This document shows, in pieces, positions 32,653-41,950 of a stretch of 43,573 nt of DNA. The notes beneath the pieces were generated by a model that saw only the letters and a list, made by a program, of their open reading frames with translations, was not told the origin of the DNA and ran no database searches. This DNA comes from Betaproteobacteria bacterium (GTDB taxonomy: Bacteria; Pseudomonadota; Gammaproteobacteria; Burkholderiales; SG8-41). The position numbers and the translations under genes are program-made. The DNA lies in contig CANKUB010000027.1 in NCBI GenBank assembly GCA_947486575.1, forward strand, positions 1 to 43,573, written 5' to 3'. How positions within the stretch are numbered: the stretch's first letter is position 1; each line of letters opens with the position of its first letter.

Positions 32653-33618
32653 GTGATCAGGCTGATTTACGCAGGTTTGGCGCTGTTTGGCGCAGCAACT
32701 CATCCGTCGCACGCGCAGAGTTTTCCGAGTAAACCGGTGCGCATCGTCGTGCCGTTTCCGGCGGGCGGCCCCATCGACATGACCACGCGGCCACTGGCGC
32801 AAAAAATGAGTGAAGGTCTGGGCGCACCCGTCGTGATCGATAATCGCGGCGGCGCCAACGGCAATATCGGCGCGGAGAATGTGGCCAAGTCACCGGCTGA
32901 TGGTTACTCGATGGTGGTGGGCGCCGGCGGCGGATTCGCTATTGGTCCGCATCTTTACAAGAAATTGCCGTTCGACGTGTTCAGGGATTTCACGCCGGTA
33001 AGCCTGTTTGTGACACTGCCGCAATTGCTGGTGGTGCATCCGCAGTTGCCGGTTAAGACGGTGAAGGAACTGGCGGCTCTCGCGAAGGCGAAGCCCAATC
33101 AACTGAGCTTCGGATCGTCCGGATATGGCAGCACGCCGCACCTGGCGATGGAGCTGCTAATGCGCGCGGCGGACATTAAGATGACGCACGTACCCTACAA
33201 AGGCATGGGGCCGGCGACGATGGACTTGATGGGCGGCCAGTTGCAGCTGACCTTCGCCGATATGCCTGTGCTGCTGCAACAGGTGAAGGGCGGAAAGCTG
33301 CGTCCGCTCGCAGTGGGCACGCCCAAACGTTCGGCTAACCTGCCGGAGGTTCCCTCCATGGCCGAAGCCGGTTTTCCCAAGGTAGAAGCTTACAACTGGT
33401 ATGGATTGTTCGCGCCGGCGGGTACGCCCAAGGACATCGTTGCACGTCTCAATGCCGAGACGGTTAAAGCCATGAACCACCCCGAAATGAAGAGCTTCGT
33501 GCAAAGCGTGGGTACGGAAGCTGCTGCAGGCACGCCAGAGCAATTGGGCGCACTGCACAAACGTGAATTCGAAAAGTGGGGTGTCGTGGTTAAGGCAATT
33601 GGCGTAACGCTGGAATAA
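32653..33618 (+). CDS. Bug/TctC family tripartite tricarboxylate receptor
   Basis: 321 residues from GTG 32653, with GGGAG (32643-32647) as ribosome-binding site. The signal peptide is MIRLIYAGLALFGAATHPSHAQ. Signatures: FPSKPVRIVVPFPAGGPID, VIDNRGGANGNIGAENVA, SPADGYSMVV, THVPYKGMGPATMDLMGG, YNWYGLFAPAGTP and a C-terminal EFEKWGVVV. It is a periplasmic receptor of unknown ligand, divergent from ahcY and convergent with another Bug gene 34 bp away. The two paralogues are clearly distinct in sequence, so this is not a recent tandem duplication. Confidence 0.92.
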   Translation: MIRLIYAGLALFGAATHPSHAQSFPSKPVRIVVPFPAGGPIDMTTRPLAQKMSEGLGAPVVIDNRGGANGNIGAENVAKSPADGYSMVVGAGGGFAIGPHLYKKLPFDVFRDFTPVSLFVTLPQLLVVHPQLPVKTVKELAALAKAKPNQLSFGSSGYGSTPHLAMELLMRAADIKMTHVPYKGMGPATMDLMGGQLQLTFADMPVLLQQVKGGKLRPLAVGTPKRSANLPEVPSMAEAGFPKVEAYNWYGLFAPAGTPKDIVARLNAETVKAMNHPEMKSFVQSVGTEAAAGTPEQLGALHKREFEKWGVVVKAIGVTLE

Positions 33619-33652
33619 TTAAAAATTCTTTAATGATCAAATAGTTATTTGG

Positions 33653-34609
33653 TTAATCCGCCTTCGCTCCTGACGCCTTGACTGCTGCACCAAAGCGCGC
33701 CGTTTCAGAACGAATGAGCTTGCCGAATTCGTCTGGCGTACCGCCCCAGGGATCAACGCCCTGTTCGATCAGACGCTTGCTGATTTCCGGTGAGCGGATA
33801 ATGCGCGTGACTTCGCCGGCGATTTTGTCCACTGTCGCGCGCGGCGTTTTTGCCGGCGCGACGATGCCCGTCCAGTTGCCCATCACGAATTCCTTGTAGC
33901 CCTGCTCGATAAACGTTGGTACATCGGGAATGAATGAATGGCGTTTTTCGGTCATTGCGCCGATTACACGCAGGCGTCCACCCTTGGTGTGCGGCATCAG
34001 TTCAGGAATGGCGTTGATCATCACATGGGATTGGCCTGAAATCAGATCGGGGACTGCTGGTCCAACCCCCTTGTAGGGCACGTGGGTGGAATCGATTTTC
34101 GCGGTCACTTTGAACATTTCCATCGCAAGGTGACTGATGACACCTACACCCCCCGATGCGTAAACCAAACGATTGCCTTTGGCCCAAGTGACTAGCTCGG
34201 CAACATTTTTGGCGGGCAGCCCGGCGTGAATTACCATGATGAGCGAGGAATTTCCCAACACAACCACCGGCGCCAAGTCGCGTTCCAGGCTGTAGTCGAG
34301 CTTGCTGTAGAGTGTTTGCGAAATCGTATGCGCCGTGCTGATGTTCATGAACGTATAGCCGTCGGGCGTGGATTTCGCCACAAGGCCCGCGGCCAAATTG
34401 CCGCCTGCGCCGGGGCGGTTATCCACAATGACCGGCTGGCCCCAGGTATCGTTGAGTTTTTGCGCAATAATGCGTGCCAGCAGATCATTAATGCCGCCGG
34501 GCGCAAAGCCGACGATGTAGCGTATGGGACGTACGGGATAGTCCGCGGCAACGCCATGGCCAGTCAATGCAAGGGCCGCCAGCGCGCTTGCCAGATTTCG
34601 AAAATTCAC
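33653..34609 (-). CDS. Bug/TctC family tripartite tricarboxylate receptor
   Basis: 318 residues from GTG 34609 (GGAGT upstream). The signal peptide is MNFRNLASALAALALTGHGVAA. Signatures: YPVRPIRYIVGFAPGGIND, VDNRPGAGGNLAAGLVA, STPDGYTFM, THVPYKGVGPAVPDLISGQ and NWTGIVAPAKTPR. Ligand unknown. It is downstream of the metK terminator, so it needs its own promoter, and converges with the Bug gene at 32653. Confidence 0.92.
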   Translation of the reverse strand: MNFRNLASALAALALTGHGVAADYPVRPIRYIVGFAPGGINDLLARIIAQKLNDTWGQPVIVDNRPGAGGNLAAGLVAKSTPDGYTFMNISTAHTISQTLYSKLDYSLERDLAPVVVLGNSSLIMVIHAGLPAKNVAELVTWAKGNRLVYASGGVGVISHLAMEMFKVTAKIDSTHVPYKGVGPAVPDLISGQSHVMINAIPELMPHTKGGRLRVIGAMTEKRHSFIPDVPTFIEQGYKEFVMGNWTGIVAPAKTPRATVDKIAGEVTRIIRSPEISKRLIEQGVDPWGGTPDEFGKLIRSETARFGAAVKASGAKAD

Positions 34610-34692
34610 AGTTGAACTCCGTTAGGCATTCTATGAGTGACACTGTAGCTGCAGGCGTTGCAAGTGGTCAATTGGCAATGCTATACCGCAAT

Positions 34693-34715
34693 AAAAAACG
34701 CCGGCTGCGCCGACG
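34693..34715 (-). terminator. Rho-independent terminator of metK
   Basis: On the minus strand CGTCGGC-GCA-GCCGGCG forms a 7-bp stem (one G-U pair) with a 3-base loop, followed by TTTTTT (34698-34693). It lies 26 bases past the metK stop. Confidence 0.85.
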
Positions 34716-34740
34716 CTTTCTTGTAACCTGATGGATGACA

Positions 34741-35907
34741 TTACTTAATGCCGGCATCCGCTTTGAGGGCGGCTGCTTTATCCGTAGCTTCCCACGTAAA
34801 CTCTGGTTCCTCGCGGCCAAAATGTCCATAGGCCGAGGTTTTTTCGTAAATCGGGCGCAGCAGGTTGAGTGACTGAATAATGCCTTTCGGACGCAGGTCG
34901 AAATGCTTCTCGACCAGCTTGCCGATTTTCTCATCCGCAATTTTACCGGTGCCGAAGGTTTCGACCAGCACACTCACCGGCTTGGCGATGCCAATCGCGT
35001 AGGCCACCTGAATTTCGCACTTGCTGGCGAGGCCAGCGGCAACGATATTTTTCGCCACATAGCGCGCGGCGTAGGCAGCCGATCTATCCACTTTGGACGG
35101 GTCTTTTCCGGAGAACGCGCCGCCGCCATGACGCGAATAGCCGCCATAGGTGTCAACGATAATCTTGCGGCCCGTCAGGCCACAGTCGCCCTTGGGTCCG
35201 CCGATTTCAAAGGTGCCGGTCGGGTTGACGTGGTAGGCAATTTTGCCTTTCATCAGATGCTTGGGCAGCACCGGCATGATCACCTGCTCGATCACCGCGC
35301 CGCGAATTTCTTCGTGCGACATGCCTGGCGCGTGCTGGGTCGAAAGCACCACGGCATCGATGCCATCCGCTTTGCCATTGACGTAACGCACGGTGACCTG
35401 CGATTTGGCATCGGGGCGCAGCCAGGGCAGACGGCCATCGCGGCGCAATTCCGATTGCCGCTCGACCAGCCGGTGCGACAGATAAATCGGCAGCGGCATC
35501 AGTTGCGGAGTTTCGTCGCAGGCAAAACCAAACATCAAGCCCTGATCACCCGCGCCCTGATCGAGATCGAGACCGGTGCCTTCGTTCACTCCCTGCGCAA
35601 TATTCTGCGATTGCTGGCCGTATTGCACGAGCACCGTGCAGGTATCCGCATCAAATCCGAGCGACGGATCGTTATAGCCAATGCGGCGTATGGTATTGCG
35701 CGCAATCGCAGCGTAATCAACTTTCGCGCCAGTGGTGATCTCGCCAGCCAGCACCACCAGATTGTCTTTGACCAGTGTTTCGGCGGCTACGCGCGAGCGT
35801 TTGTCTTGCACAATCAATGCGTCCAGTACGGCATCGGAAATGGCGTCCGCAACTTTATCGGGATGGCCTTCGGAAACGGATTCAGAGGTAAACAGGAAAT
35901 CGCTCAT
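34741..35907 (-). CDS. metK: S-adenosylmethionine synthetase
   Basis: 388 residues, the standard length. The start [18 protein letters not shown] at 35907 (a longer upstream frame lacks homology). Motifs: [17 protein letters not shown] with the catalytic His, [35 protein letters not shown] (hexapeptide signature), [20 protein letters not shown] and the P-loop-like [19 protein letters not shown]. It makes SAM from methionine and ATP. It is divergent from lpxL, has its own terminator, and completes the methyl cycle with metF and ahcY. No SAM riboswitch is visible in the short 86-bp leader. Confidence 0.98.
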   Translation of the reverse strand: MSDFLFTSESVSEGHPDKVADAISDAVLDALIVQDKRSRVAAETLVKDNLVVLAGEITTGAKVDYAAIARNTIRRIGYNDPSLGFDADTCTVLVQYGQQSQNIAQGVNEGTGLDLDQGAGDQGLMFGFACDETPQLMPLPIYLSHRLVERQSELRRDGRLPWLRPDAKSQVTVRYVNGKADGIDAVVLSTQHAPGMSHEEIRGAVIEQVIMPVLPKHLMKGKIAYHVNPTGTFEIGGPKGDCGLTGRKIIVDTYGGYSRHGGGAFSGKDPSKVDRSAAYAARYVAKNIVAAGLASKCEIQVAYAIGIAKPVSVLVETFGTGKIADEKIGKLVEKHFDLRPKGIIQSLNLLRPIYEKTSAYGHFGREEPEFTWEATDKAAALKADAGIK

Positions 35908-35993
35908 GGCGTTAGATATAGGTATTAAAGGTTTAATGGGTTGAGTAAAAACGCATAGAATACCATGAAGTCCTTGATTCTTTGTGATAATCC

Positions 35994-36833
35994 ATGATTC
36001 ACCTGCTGATTCAATGTGTTGGCCGCCTGCCATTGCGGGCGCTGCATGCCATCGGCGAGGTCGCGGGATGGCTCACTTACTGGTGCTCGCCTACCTATGC
36101 CCGGCGCCTGCGTGAGAACCTGAGTGGCAGTGGCTTATGTTCCGGCGACAGTTATAAATCCCTGCAAAAACAAAACGTTGCAGAAACCGGTAAAGGCGCC
36201 CTGGAATTGACCGCGTTGTGGTTTGCGCCAGACGAGTCGATACAGCGCTGGGCGCATTGCGATACCTGGGCCTTGGTTGAGCGCGCGCGCAAGCTTGGGC
36301 AAGGTGTGATTTTTTTGACCCCACACCTGGGCGGCTTTGAAATTTGTGCGCAGTATATTGCGCAGCGCACGCCAATCACGGTGCTGTATCGCCCACCGAA
36401 ACTGCGCTGGCTCGAACCGTTGATGATCGCAGGCCGCAGTCGCTGGGGCGCACAAGTTGCACCGACGAACCTGCGCGGCGTGCGGCAGTTTTACAAAGCG
36501 CTACAACGCGGCGAAGCGGTGGGCTTGCTGCCCGATCAAAACCCCGGTGCAGGCGAAGGCGCATGGGCCGATTTTTTTGGCCGCCCGGCGTATACCATGA
36601 CGTTGGTGAGCCGCCTGCAAAAAGCCACCAGCGCGCTGCTGGTGATGGTGCATGCCGAACGCTTGCCGCGTGGCGCGGGTTATCAATTGTATTTTGACGT
36701 GCTGCCGTCCGCAGATTTTGATGAAATCGCGTTGAATCGCGCAATTGAGGCTGTTGTGCGGCGCTGCCCGGCGCAGTATTTGTGGGGGTATAACCGCTAT
36801 AAGGTTCCGGCGGGCGCAAAGGTGCCAGCGTGA
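35994..36833 (+). CDS. Lipid A biosynthesis lauroyl-type acyltransferase (LpxL/HtrB family), first copy
   Basis: 279 residues, slightly shorter than E. coli LpxL (~306). The N-terminal hydrophobic helix anchors it in the inner membrane. The active-site HX4E motif appears as TPHLGGFE, followed by [13 protein letters not shown], the substrate motif [13 protein letters not shown] (usually D-Q...), and [16 protein letters not shown]. It transfers a secondary acyl chain from acyl-ACP to lipid A. The start ATG 35994 has no strong ribosome-binding site. The stop overlaps the next acyltransferase start by one base (TGATG). Which lipid A position it acylates is not clear from sequence. Confidence 0.9.
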   Translation: MIHLLIQCVGRLPLRALHAIGEVAGWLTYWCSPTYARRLRENLSGSGLCSGDSYKSLQKQNVAETGKGALELTALWFAPDESIQRWAHCDTWALVERARKLGQGVIFLTPHLGGFEICAQYIAQRTPITVLYRPPKLRWLEPLMIAGRSRWGAQVAPTNLRGVRQFYKALQRGEAVGLLPDQNPGAGEGAWADFFGRPAYTMTLVSRLQKATSALLVMVHAERLPRGAGYQLYFDVLPSADFDEIALNRAIEAVVRRCPAQYLWGYNRYKVPAGAKVPA

Positions 36834-37699
36834 TGCGCATGGGGCTTTTTACTGTCTGGCTGCTGCACTGGCTGCCATTGGCGCTGCTTGCGCCGCTAGG
36901 CCGCGCCGTCGGCAGGCTGCTCTACGCCATTGCGCGTGAGCGGCGCAATGTTACGCTGACCAATCTTGAATTGTGCTTTCCTGAATGGAGTGAGGTCCGA
37001 CGCCATCGCATCGCGCGTAGTCATTTTCAGGTGGTGGCGCGCTGCTTTCTGGAGCATGGCATTTTGTGGTGGTCGTCGAAAGAGCGCATTCAGGCGATGG
37101 TGCGTGTGGTCGGCATCGAGCACTGGCAAGCGGTCGCCGATAAGCCGGTGATCTGGTTGGCCCCGCATTTCGCCGGGCTCGACATGGGTGGCTCGCGCAT
37201 CATTACCGAGTGGCGCGGCGTTTCGGTTTACAGTCAGCAAAAAAGTCCGGTGTTCGACAAAGTGCTGCGCCACGGGCGTACGCGCTTTGTCACGCCGGTG
37301 CTGTATTCACGGCAGGACGGTATCCGCCCGGTGGTGAAAGCCATGCGCGGCGGTTTACCGCTGTATTATTTGCCGGACATGGATTTAGGCGCGCGTGATG
37401 CGCTGTTCGTGCCGTTCTTTAACGTGCCTGCGGCGACTATTACAGGCCTTGCGCGCATGGCGCGTCTGGCGCGCGCGGTGGTGGTGCCTGCGGTAACGCG
37501 GCAATTACCTGGCGCACAAGGCTACGAGTTACGTTTTTACCCGGCATGGGAAAATTACCCGACGGATGACGTCGAGGCCGACACGCGCCGCATGAATGCT
37601 TTCATCGAAGATAGGGTTCGCGAGATGCCTGAGCAATATTACTGGGTACACAAGCGCTTCAAGACGCGCCCGCCGGGGGAAAAGAGTCCGTATGAATAA
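36833..37699 (+). CDS. Lipid A biosynthesis acyltransferase (LpxL family), second copy
   Basis: 288 residues from ATG 36833, immediately after GTG and overlapping the preceding stop. ATG 36839 is an alternative. The N-terminal membrane helix is VWLLHWLPLALLAPLG. The active-site motif reads APHFAGLDMGG, i.e. HX4D, a known variant of HX4E. YLPDMDLGARDALFVPFFNVPA follows, then the typical C-terminal EQYYWVHKRFKTRP. With the first copy it probably adds the two secondary acyl chains of lipid A. The two copies are only distantly similar, so they are old paralogues. It overlaps the GNAT gene by eight bases. Confidence 0.9.
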   Translation: MRMGLFTVWLLHWLPLALLAPLGRAVGRLLYAIARERRNVTLTNLELCFPEWSEVRRHRIARSHFQVVARCFLEHGILWWSSKERIQAMVRVVGIEHWQAVADKPVIWLAPHFAGLDMGGSRIITEWRGVSVYSQQKSPVFDKVLRHGRTRFVTPVLYSRQDGIRPVVKAMRGGLPLYYLPDMDLGARDALFVPFFNVPAATITGLARMARLARAVVVPAVTRQLPGAQGYELRFYPAWENYPTDDVEADTRRMNAFIEDRVREMPEQYYWVHKRFKTRPPGEKSPYE

Positions 37700-38204
37700 A
37701 ACCGCTGAAATTCGCGCACTGCGTGAGAGTGAAGTGGCGCTACTTGCCGCGCTTGCCGGTGAAATCTGGCGCGCGCATTATCCGGGCATTATCAGCGCCG
37801 CGCAGATAGAATACATGCTTGACGAGCGCTACGATGAAGCGCTGATCTGCAATGAATTAAAACGCCGCGATTTGTGGTGGGACGTGCTGTTGCTGAATGG
37901 ACAAATGAGTGGTTACACCTCGTATTTTTTGGCCGATGCGCCTGATACCATCAAAATCGACAAGCTGTATTTGCATCCGCGTGCGCAGCGGCTGGGTTAT
38001 GGCGGGCAGTTGATGGATCACATCGCCAGCCGCATGGCCGCGCAAGGCTGCAAGCGACTGACCCTTGCGGTGAACCGGCAGAACAAAACCGCGATCGCTG
38101 CGTATCGCAGGCATGGCTTTGTCATCACCAACACATCGCTCAAGAAAATTGGTGGCGGGTTCTGGATGGACGATTACATCATGACAAAAACAGTGTTGGT
38201 CTAA
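37692..38204 (+). CDS. GNAT-family N-acetyltransferase
   Basis: 170 residues from ATG 37692, inside the end of the preceding gene. The acetyl-CoA pyrophosphate loop reads LHPRAQRLGYGGQLMDHI (R-x-x-G-x-G/A), preceded by strand 4 IKIDKLYL. The tail NRQNKTAIAAYRRHGFVITN is the classic GNAT motif B. The substrate is unknown. It sits in the lpxL-dapF operon with zero bases before dapF, so it is co-translated with that gene. Confidence 0.88.
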   Translation: MNKTAEIRALRESEVALLAALAGEIWRAHYPGIISAAQIEYMLDERYDEALICNELKRRDLWWDVLLLNGQMSGYTSYFLADAPDTIKIDKLYLHPRAQRLGYGGQLMDHIASRMAAQGCKRLTLAVNRQNKTAIAAYRRHGFVITNTSLKKIGGGFWMDDYIMTKTVLV

Positions 38205-39053
38205 ATGCTGCTCAAGTTCACCAAAATGCACGGGCTGGGTAACGACTTTGTGGTGTTCGACGCTACCGCGCAACCATTGCAACTCTCCGCGCAGCAATTG
38301 CGCGCGCTGGCCGACCGGCATTTCGGCGTGGGCTGTGATCAGATTTTGCTGGTGGAAAAACCGCGCAGCGCGGACACTGATTTTTACTATCGCATTTTCA
38401 ACGCCGATGGCGGCGAGGTGGAGCAATGCGGCAACGGCGCGCGCTGCTTTGTGCGTTTTGTTCACGACAAAAATCTCACGCACAAAACGCGCATTCGTGT
38501 GGGCACACTGGGCGGCGTGATCGAGCCGCAGTTGGAAGCTGATGGGCAAGTCACTGTGGACATGGGCGCGCCGGTTTTTGATCCCCTGAAAATCCCCTTT
38601 GATGCACCGGAACAGGCGCTCACTTTTGATATGACTTGCGATTTAGAGGTCAATAAAAAATTGATTAAAATCAATAGCTTATCGATAGGTAATCCGCACG
38701 CCGTGCAAGTGGTTTCCAGCATTGATGAAGCACCGGTGGCGAGCGACGGGCCGTTGATTGAAGCGCACGTGCGCTTTCCCCGGCGCGTCAACGCAGGGTT
38801 CATGCAAGTCGTCAGCCGCAGTCACATAAAATTGCGTGTCTATGAGCGCGGTGCGGGCGAAACACTGGCTTGTGGCACCGGTGCTTGCGCTGCGGTGGTT
38901 GCGGGCGTACAACGCGGATTGCTGAACGCTGGCAGCCGCGTGCGCGTCACCATGCGCGGCGGCGATCTCGTGATCTCGTGGGCGGGCCTGGGCCAGCCGG
39001 TGATGATGACGGGCCCGGCTGTTACCGTATTTGAAGGCAAGGTAGCGCTATAG
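38205..39053 (+). CDS. dapF: Diaminopimelate epimerase
   Basis: 282 residues. The ATG directly follows the TAA of the GNAT gene. Both catalytic cysteines are in place: Cys75 in QCGNGARC and Cys223 in [19 protein letters not shown] at the N-terminus, SIGNPHAV and ERGAGET complete the signature. It interconverts LL- and meso-diaminopimelate for lysine and peptidoglycan synthesis. Confidence 0.97.
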   Translation: MLLKFTKMHGLGNDFVVFDATAQPLQLSAQQLRALADRHFGVGCDQILLVEKPRSADTDFYYRIFNADGGEVEQCGNGARCFVRFVHDKNLTHKTRIRVGTLGGVIEPQLEADGQVTVDMGAPVFDPLKIPFDAPEQALTFDMTCDLEVNKKLIKINSLSIGNPHAVQVVSSIDEAPVASDGPLIEAHVRFPRRVNAGFMQVVSRSHIKLRVYERGAGETLACGTGACAAVVAGVQRGLLNAGSRVRVTMRGGDLVISWAGLGQPVMMTGPAVTVFEGKVAL

Positions 39054-39080
39054 AAGCGCTGCCAATAATCAGGGATAACC

Positions 39081-39731
39081 ATGAATTCAGAAGACGTAGC
39101 CGCCTACCTGCAAGAACATCCCGAATTTTTCGAGGAATACGCCGAGATGATTGCGGGGATCAACATTCCGCATCCACACGGCGGGCGCACCATCCCGATC
39201 AGCGAACGGCAGATTTTGACCTTGCGCGACAAAGGTAAACAACTCGAGGGCAAGCTGCGTGAAATCATCCAGTTCGGTGAAGAAAACGACGTGCTCAGCG
39301 AAAAAATGCACAAAATTTCACTCGCATTGCTGCGTGCGCCGAATGCGGCCGCTGTGATTCGAACTGCAATGCAACACTTGCGCGAAGATTTCGCGGTGCC
39401 ACATGTGTGCATGCGTTTGTGGCGTGGCGCATCACTTGACCAGCCTGAATTTGCAGCGGTGAGTGATGTGACGCGCAGTTTTGCCAGCGGCCTCACGGCA
39501 CCGAATTGCAGCGCCGAGCCGGCTGCCGATACCATTGCATTGTTCGGAGCGGCAGCGCCTTTGTTGAGTTCGTACGCCTATGTTCCGCTGCGTGATGGTG
39601 AAACCTTCGGCTTGCTGGCACTGGCGAGCGAAGAACCGCGCCGCTACTACCCCGGCATGGGTACGCTGTACCTGTCGCGGCTCGGTGACTTGATCGGCTG
39701 TGCACTTGCGGCGCATTTGGCCGCGACGTAG
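39081..39731 (+). CDS. DUF484 family protein
   Basis: 216 residues. The N-terminus has the family start SEDVAAYLQEHPEFFEEYAE, then PHPHGGRTIPISERQILTLRDK, a short helical coiled stretch (~45-80), and a GAF-like domain (~85-210) ending GLLALASEEPRRYYPGMGTLYLSRLGD. DUF484 genes regularly lie between dapF and xerC in Proteobacteria. The biochemical role is unknown. The ribosome-binding site is AGGGA before ATG 39081. Confidence 0.92.
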   Translation: MNSEDVAAYLQEHPEFFEEYAEMIAGINIPHPHGGRTIPISERQILTLRDKGKQLEGKLREIIQFGEENDVLSEKMHKISLALLRAPNAAAVIRTAMQHLREDFAVPHVCMRLWRGASLDQPEFAAVSDVTRSFASGLTAPNCSAEPAADTIALFGAAAPLLSSYAYVPLRDGETFGLLALASEEPRRYYPGMGTLYLSRLGDLIGCALAAHLAAT

Positions 39732-39765
39732 AAGCCGCAGTACATTTGGCCGTCGCGTAAAACCT

Positions 39766-40662
39766 GTGAAGGGTATTGCCCATCAGCATCAACGGGATTA
39801 CCTGTCGTATCTTACGCAAGAGCGGCGCTTGAGCGCCAACACGGCGGCGAGTTACAAGCGCGACATCGACGAATTGATTGAGCTTGTCGGCGCAGGCAAT
39901 CTCGGTGAGTTGCAGTCGCACCAGATACGCCGCTTTGCCGCGCAACTGCACGCGCGCGGCCTCGGTGGGCGCTCCATCGCGCGCATGCTGTCTGCGTGGC
40001 GCGGGTTTTATCACTATCTCGTGCGCGACCACAGCTTTAAAACCAACCCCTGTATGGGCGTGCGTGCGCCCAAATCCGCCAAGCGCCTGCCGCACGCGCT
40101 GTCGCCGGACGAAGCCACGCAGTTGATGAGCATCGCTGAAGACGACGCACTGGCGTTGCGCGACAAAGCCATGTTTGAATTATTTTATTCTTCGGGCTTG
40201 CGGCTATCCGAGTTGACCAGTCTGACGCTTGGCGATGTAGATGCCAGCGACGGCACCGTACGCGTCACCGGCAAAGGCAACAAAACGCGCGTGGTGCCGG
40301 TGGGCCGCCATGCGCTGGCCGCTATCGACGCATGGCTTGCGCCGCGCGCGTTACTGGCGAGCGGCGACGAAACAGCACTTTTTCTTGGACAAAACGGCAA
40401 CCCCTTAGGCGTGCGCGCGGTGCAACTGCGGCTGAAACAGTGGGCACTAAAACTGGGGCTGGACAGCAGCCTGCATCCGCACATGCTGCGCCACTCGTTC
40501 GCTTCGCACGTGCTGCAATCTAGCGGTGATCTGCGCGCCGTTCAGGAGATGCTGGGGCACGCGAGTATTTCCACCACACAGGTTTACACGCAACTGGATT
40601 TTCAGCATCTGGCAAAGGTTTACGATGCGGCGCATCCGCGAGCGCATCGTAAAGACAAATGA
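39766..40662 (+). CDS. xerC: Tyrosine recombinase XerC
   Basis: 298 residues from GTG 39766. A longer frame from 39700 (GTG) overlaps DUF484, but its extra 22 residues are arginine-rich and unlike the family. The N-terminal SAM-like core-binding domain is ~8-90. The catalytic residues are all present in numbering from 39766: Arg146 (GLRLSEL), Lys170 (GKGNKTR), His239 and Arg242 (HMLRHSF), His265 (LGHASI) and nucleophile Tyr274 (VYTQLD). With XerD it resolves chromosome dimers at dif. It overlaps the next gene by four bases (ATGA). Confidence 0.93.
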   Translation: MKGIAHQHQRDYLSYLTQERRLSANTAASYKRDIDELIELVGAGNLGELQSHQIRRFAAQLHARGLGGRSIARMLSAWRGFYHYLVRDHSFKTNPCMGVRAPKSAKRLPHALSPDEATQLMSIAEDDALALRDKAMFELFYSSGLRLSELTSLTLGDVDASDGTVRVTGKGNKTRVVPVGRHALAAIDAWLAPRALLASGDETALFLGQNGNPLGVRAVQLRLKQWALKLGLDSSLHPHMLRHSFASHVLQSSGDLRAVQEMLGHASISTTQVYTQLDFQHLAKVYDAAHPRAHRKDK

Positions 40663-41840
40663 CGCCACTCATACTCAAACCGGGCCGCGAGAAATCGCTG
40701 AAACGCCATCACCCGTGGGTGTTCGCCGGGGCGATTGCGCGCGTTGAAGGTGATCCCGAATCGGGCGAAACCGTTGAACTGCGCTCGGCGGAAGGTGCGT
40801 TCCTTGCCGTCGCTGCGTACAGCCCGCAATCGCAAATTCGCGCACGGGTGTGGGCGTGGGAAGAACGCGACATCGATACGGCGTTTTTTTGCGAACGTAT
40901 TACGCAGGCGGCGCAAGCGCGCGAAAAACTTTTAGCCAGCAGCGTTACCAACAGCGCGCGCTTGGTGCATGGCGAATCCGACGGCTTGCCAGGTGTAATC
41001 GCTGATCAATACGGCGACACCGTGGTGGTGCAGTTACTCGCAGCGGGAGCAGAACGCTGGCGCGACGCGATTGCCGATGCGTTTGCAGCGTTGCCGATTG
41101 TTACGCGGGTATGGGAGCGCTCCGACGCCGATGTGCGCACACTCGAAGGCCTGCCCTCACGCAGCGGTTTGTTACGCGGCCCTGCGGCTGCAGGGCCAAT
41201 CATCATTCATGAACATGGCTTGCAGTTCCGGGTTGAATTCGAAGCTGGGCACAAAACCGGCTACTATCTGGATCAACGCGATAACCATCTGTTTTTAAAA
41301 GATATTTCAAAAGGTGCTGTAGTGCTCGATTGCTTTTGCTATAGCGGCGGTTTTGCGCTGCACGCACTGGCGGGCGGCGCACGCAGCGTCACCGCCATTG
41401 ACAGTTCGGACCCGGCGTTGGCAACGGCACGGGAGAATGCAACGCTCAATAATTTACCGCAAGCGGAATGGATCGAAGGCGATGTGTTCCAAACGCTGCG
41501 CAAATTTCGTGATGCGGGCAAGCGCTTCGACATCATCGTACTAGACCCACCCAAACTCGCGCCCACTGCCGCGCACGCTGAAAAAGCGGCGCGTGCCTAC
41601 AAGGACGCCAACCTGCTCGGCTTCAAATTGCTCAACCCTGGCGGTGTGTTAATGACGTATTCGTGTTCCGGCGGCATATCGCCAGACTTGTTCCAGAAGA
41701 TTGTCGCGGGCGCTGCGCTGGACGCCGGCGTCAACGCGCGCGTGGAAGCGTGGCATCACGCAGCGGCAGATCATCCACTGGCGCTGAACTTTCCGGAAGG
41801 CGAATATCTCAAGGGGCTGGTGTGTCGCCTTGCCTCGTGA
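40659..41840 (+). CDS. RlmI-type 23S rRNA (cytosine-C5) methyltransferase
   Basis: 393 residues. The N-terminal PUA-like domain is LILKPGREKSLKRHHPWVFAGAI. A beta-hairpin linker (GESDGLPGVIADQYG, GHKTGYYLDQRDNH) leads into the Rossmann domain, with motif I VLDCFCYSGGFALHAL, motif IV LDPPKLAPTAAH and motif VI TYSCSGGI, where the catalytic cysteine sits. This order is that of RlmI (m5C1962 of 23S rRNA). The PUA plus YLDQR signatures favour RlmI over RlmL/K. It is translationally coupled to xerC. Confidence 0.88.
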   Translation: MTPLILKPGREKSLKRHHPWVFAGAIARVEGDPESGETVELRSAEGAFLAVAAYSPQSQIRARVWAWEERDIDTAFFCERITQAAQAREKLLASSVTNSARLVHGESDGLPGVIADQYGDTVVVQLLAAGAERWRDAIADAFAALPIVTRVWERSDADVRTLEGLPSRSGLLRGPAAAGPIIIHEHGLQFRVEFEAGHKTGYYLDQRDNHLFLKDISKGAVVLDCFCYSGGFALHALAGGARSVTAIDSSDPALATARENATLNNLPQAEWIEGDVFQTLRKFRDAGKRFDIIVLDPPKLAPTAAHAEKAARAYKDANLLGFKLLNPGGVLMTYSCSGGISPDLFQKIVAGAALDAGVNARVEAWHHAAADHPLALNFPEGEYLKGLVCRLAS

Positions 41841-41950
41841 CGAAATCAGTTGGTGAAAATAATCCAAGAAGCACCCTGCCGATGCAGTCGCAACGGGCAG
41901 ACTTTGTTGCTGGCTGATCGTGTCCGTTCACGTCATGGGAGGTGTTGCAC

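Noticed and set aside
34903-35928. Plus-strand 341-codon frame opposite metK
   Set aside because: Shadow of metK: no recognisable domain and no ribosome-binding site.
35908-35993. SAM riboswitch before metK
   Set aside because: Only 86 bp separate metK from lpxL and no SAM-aptamer core or conserved helices are visible.
39700-39765. Longer N-terminus for XerC
   Set aside because: The extra residues are Arg-rich and overlap DUF484; the conserved start of XerC proteins falls near 39766.
41942-41950. GTG start for msrP
   Set aside because: The GTG lies in the ribosome-binding region itself; ATG 41951 has the proper GGGAGG spacing.
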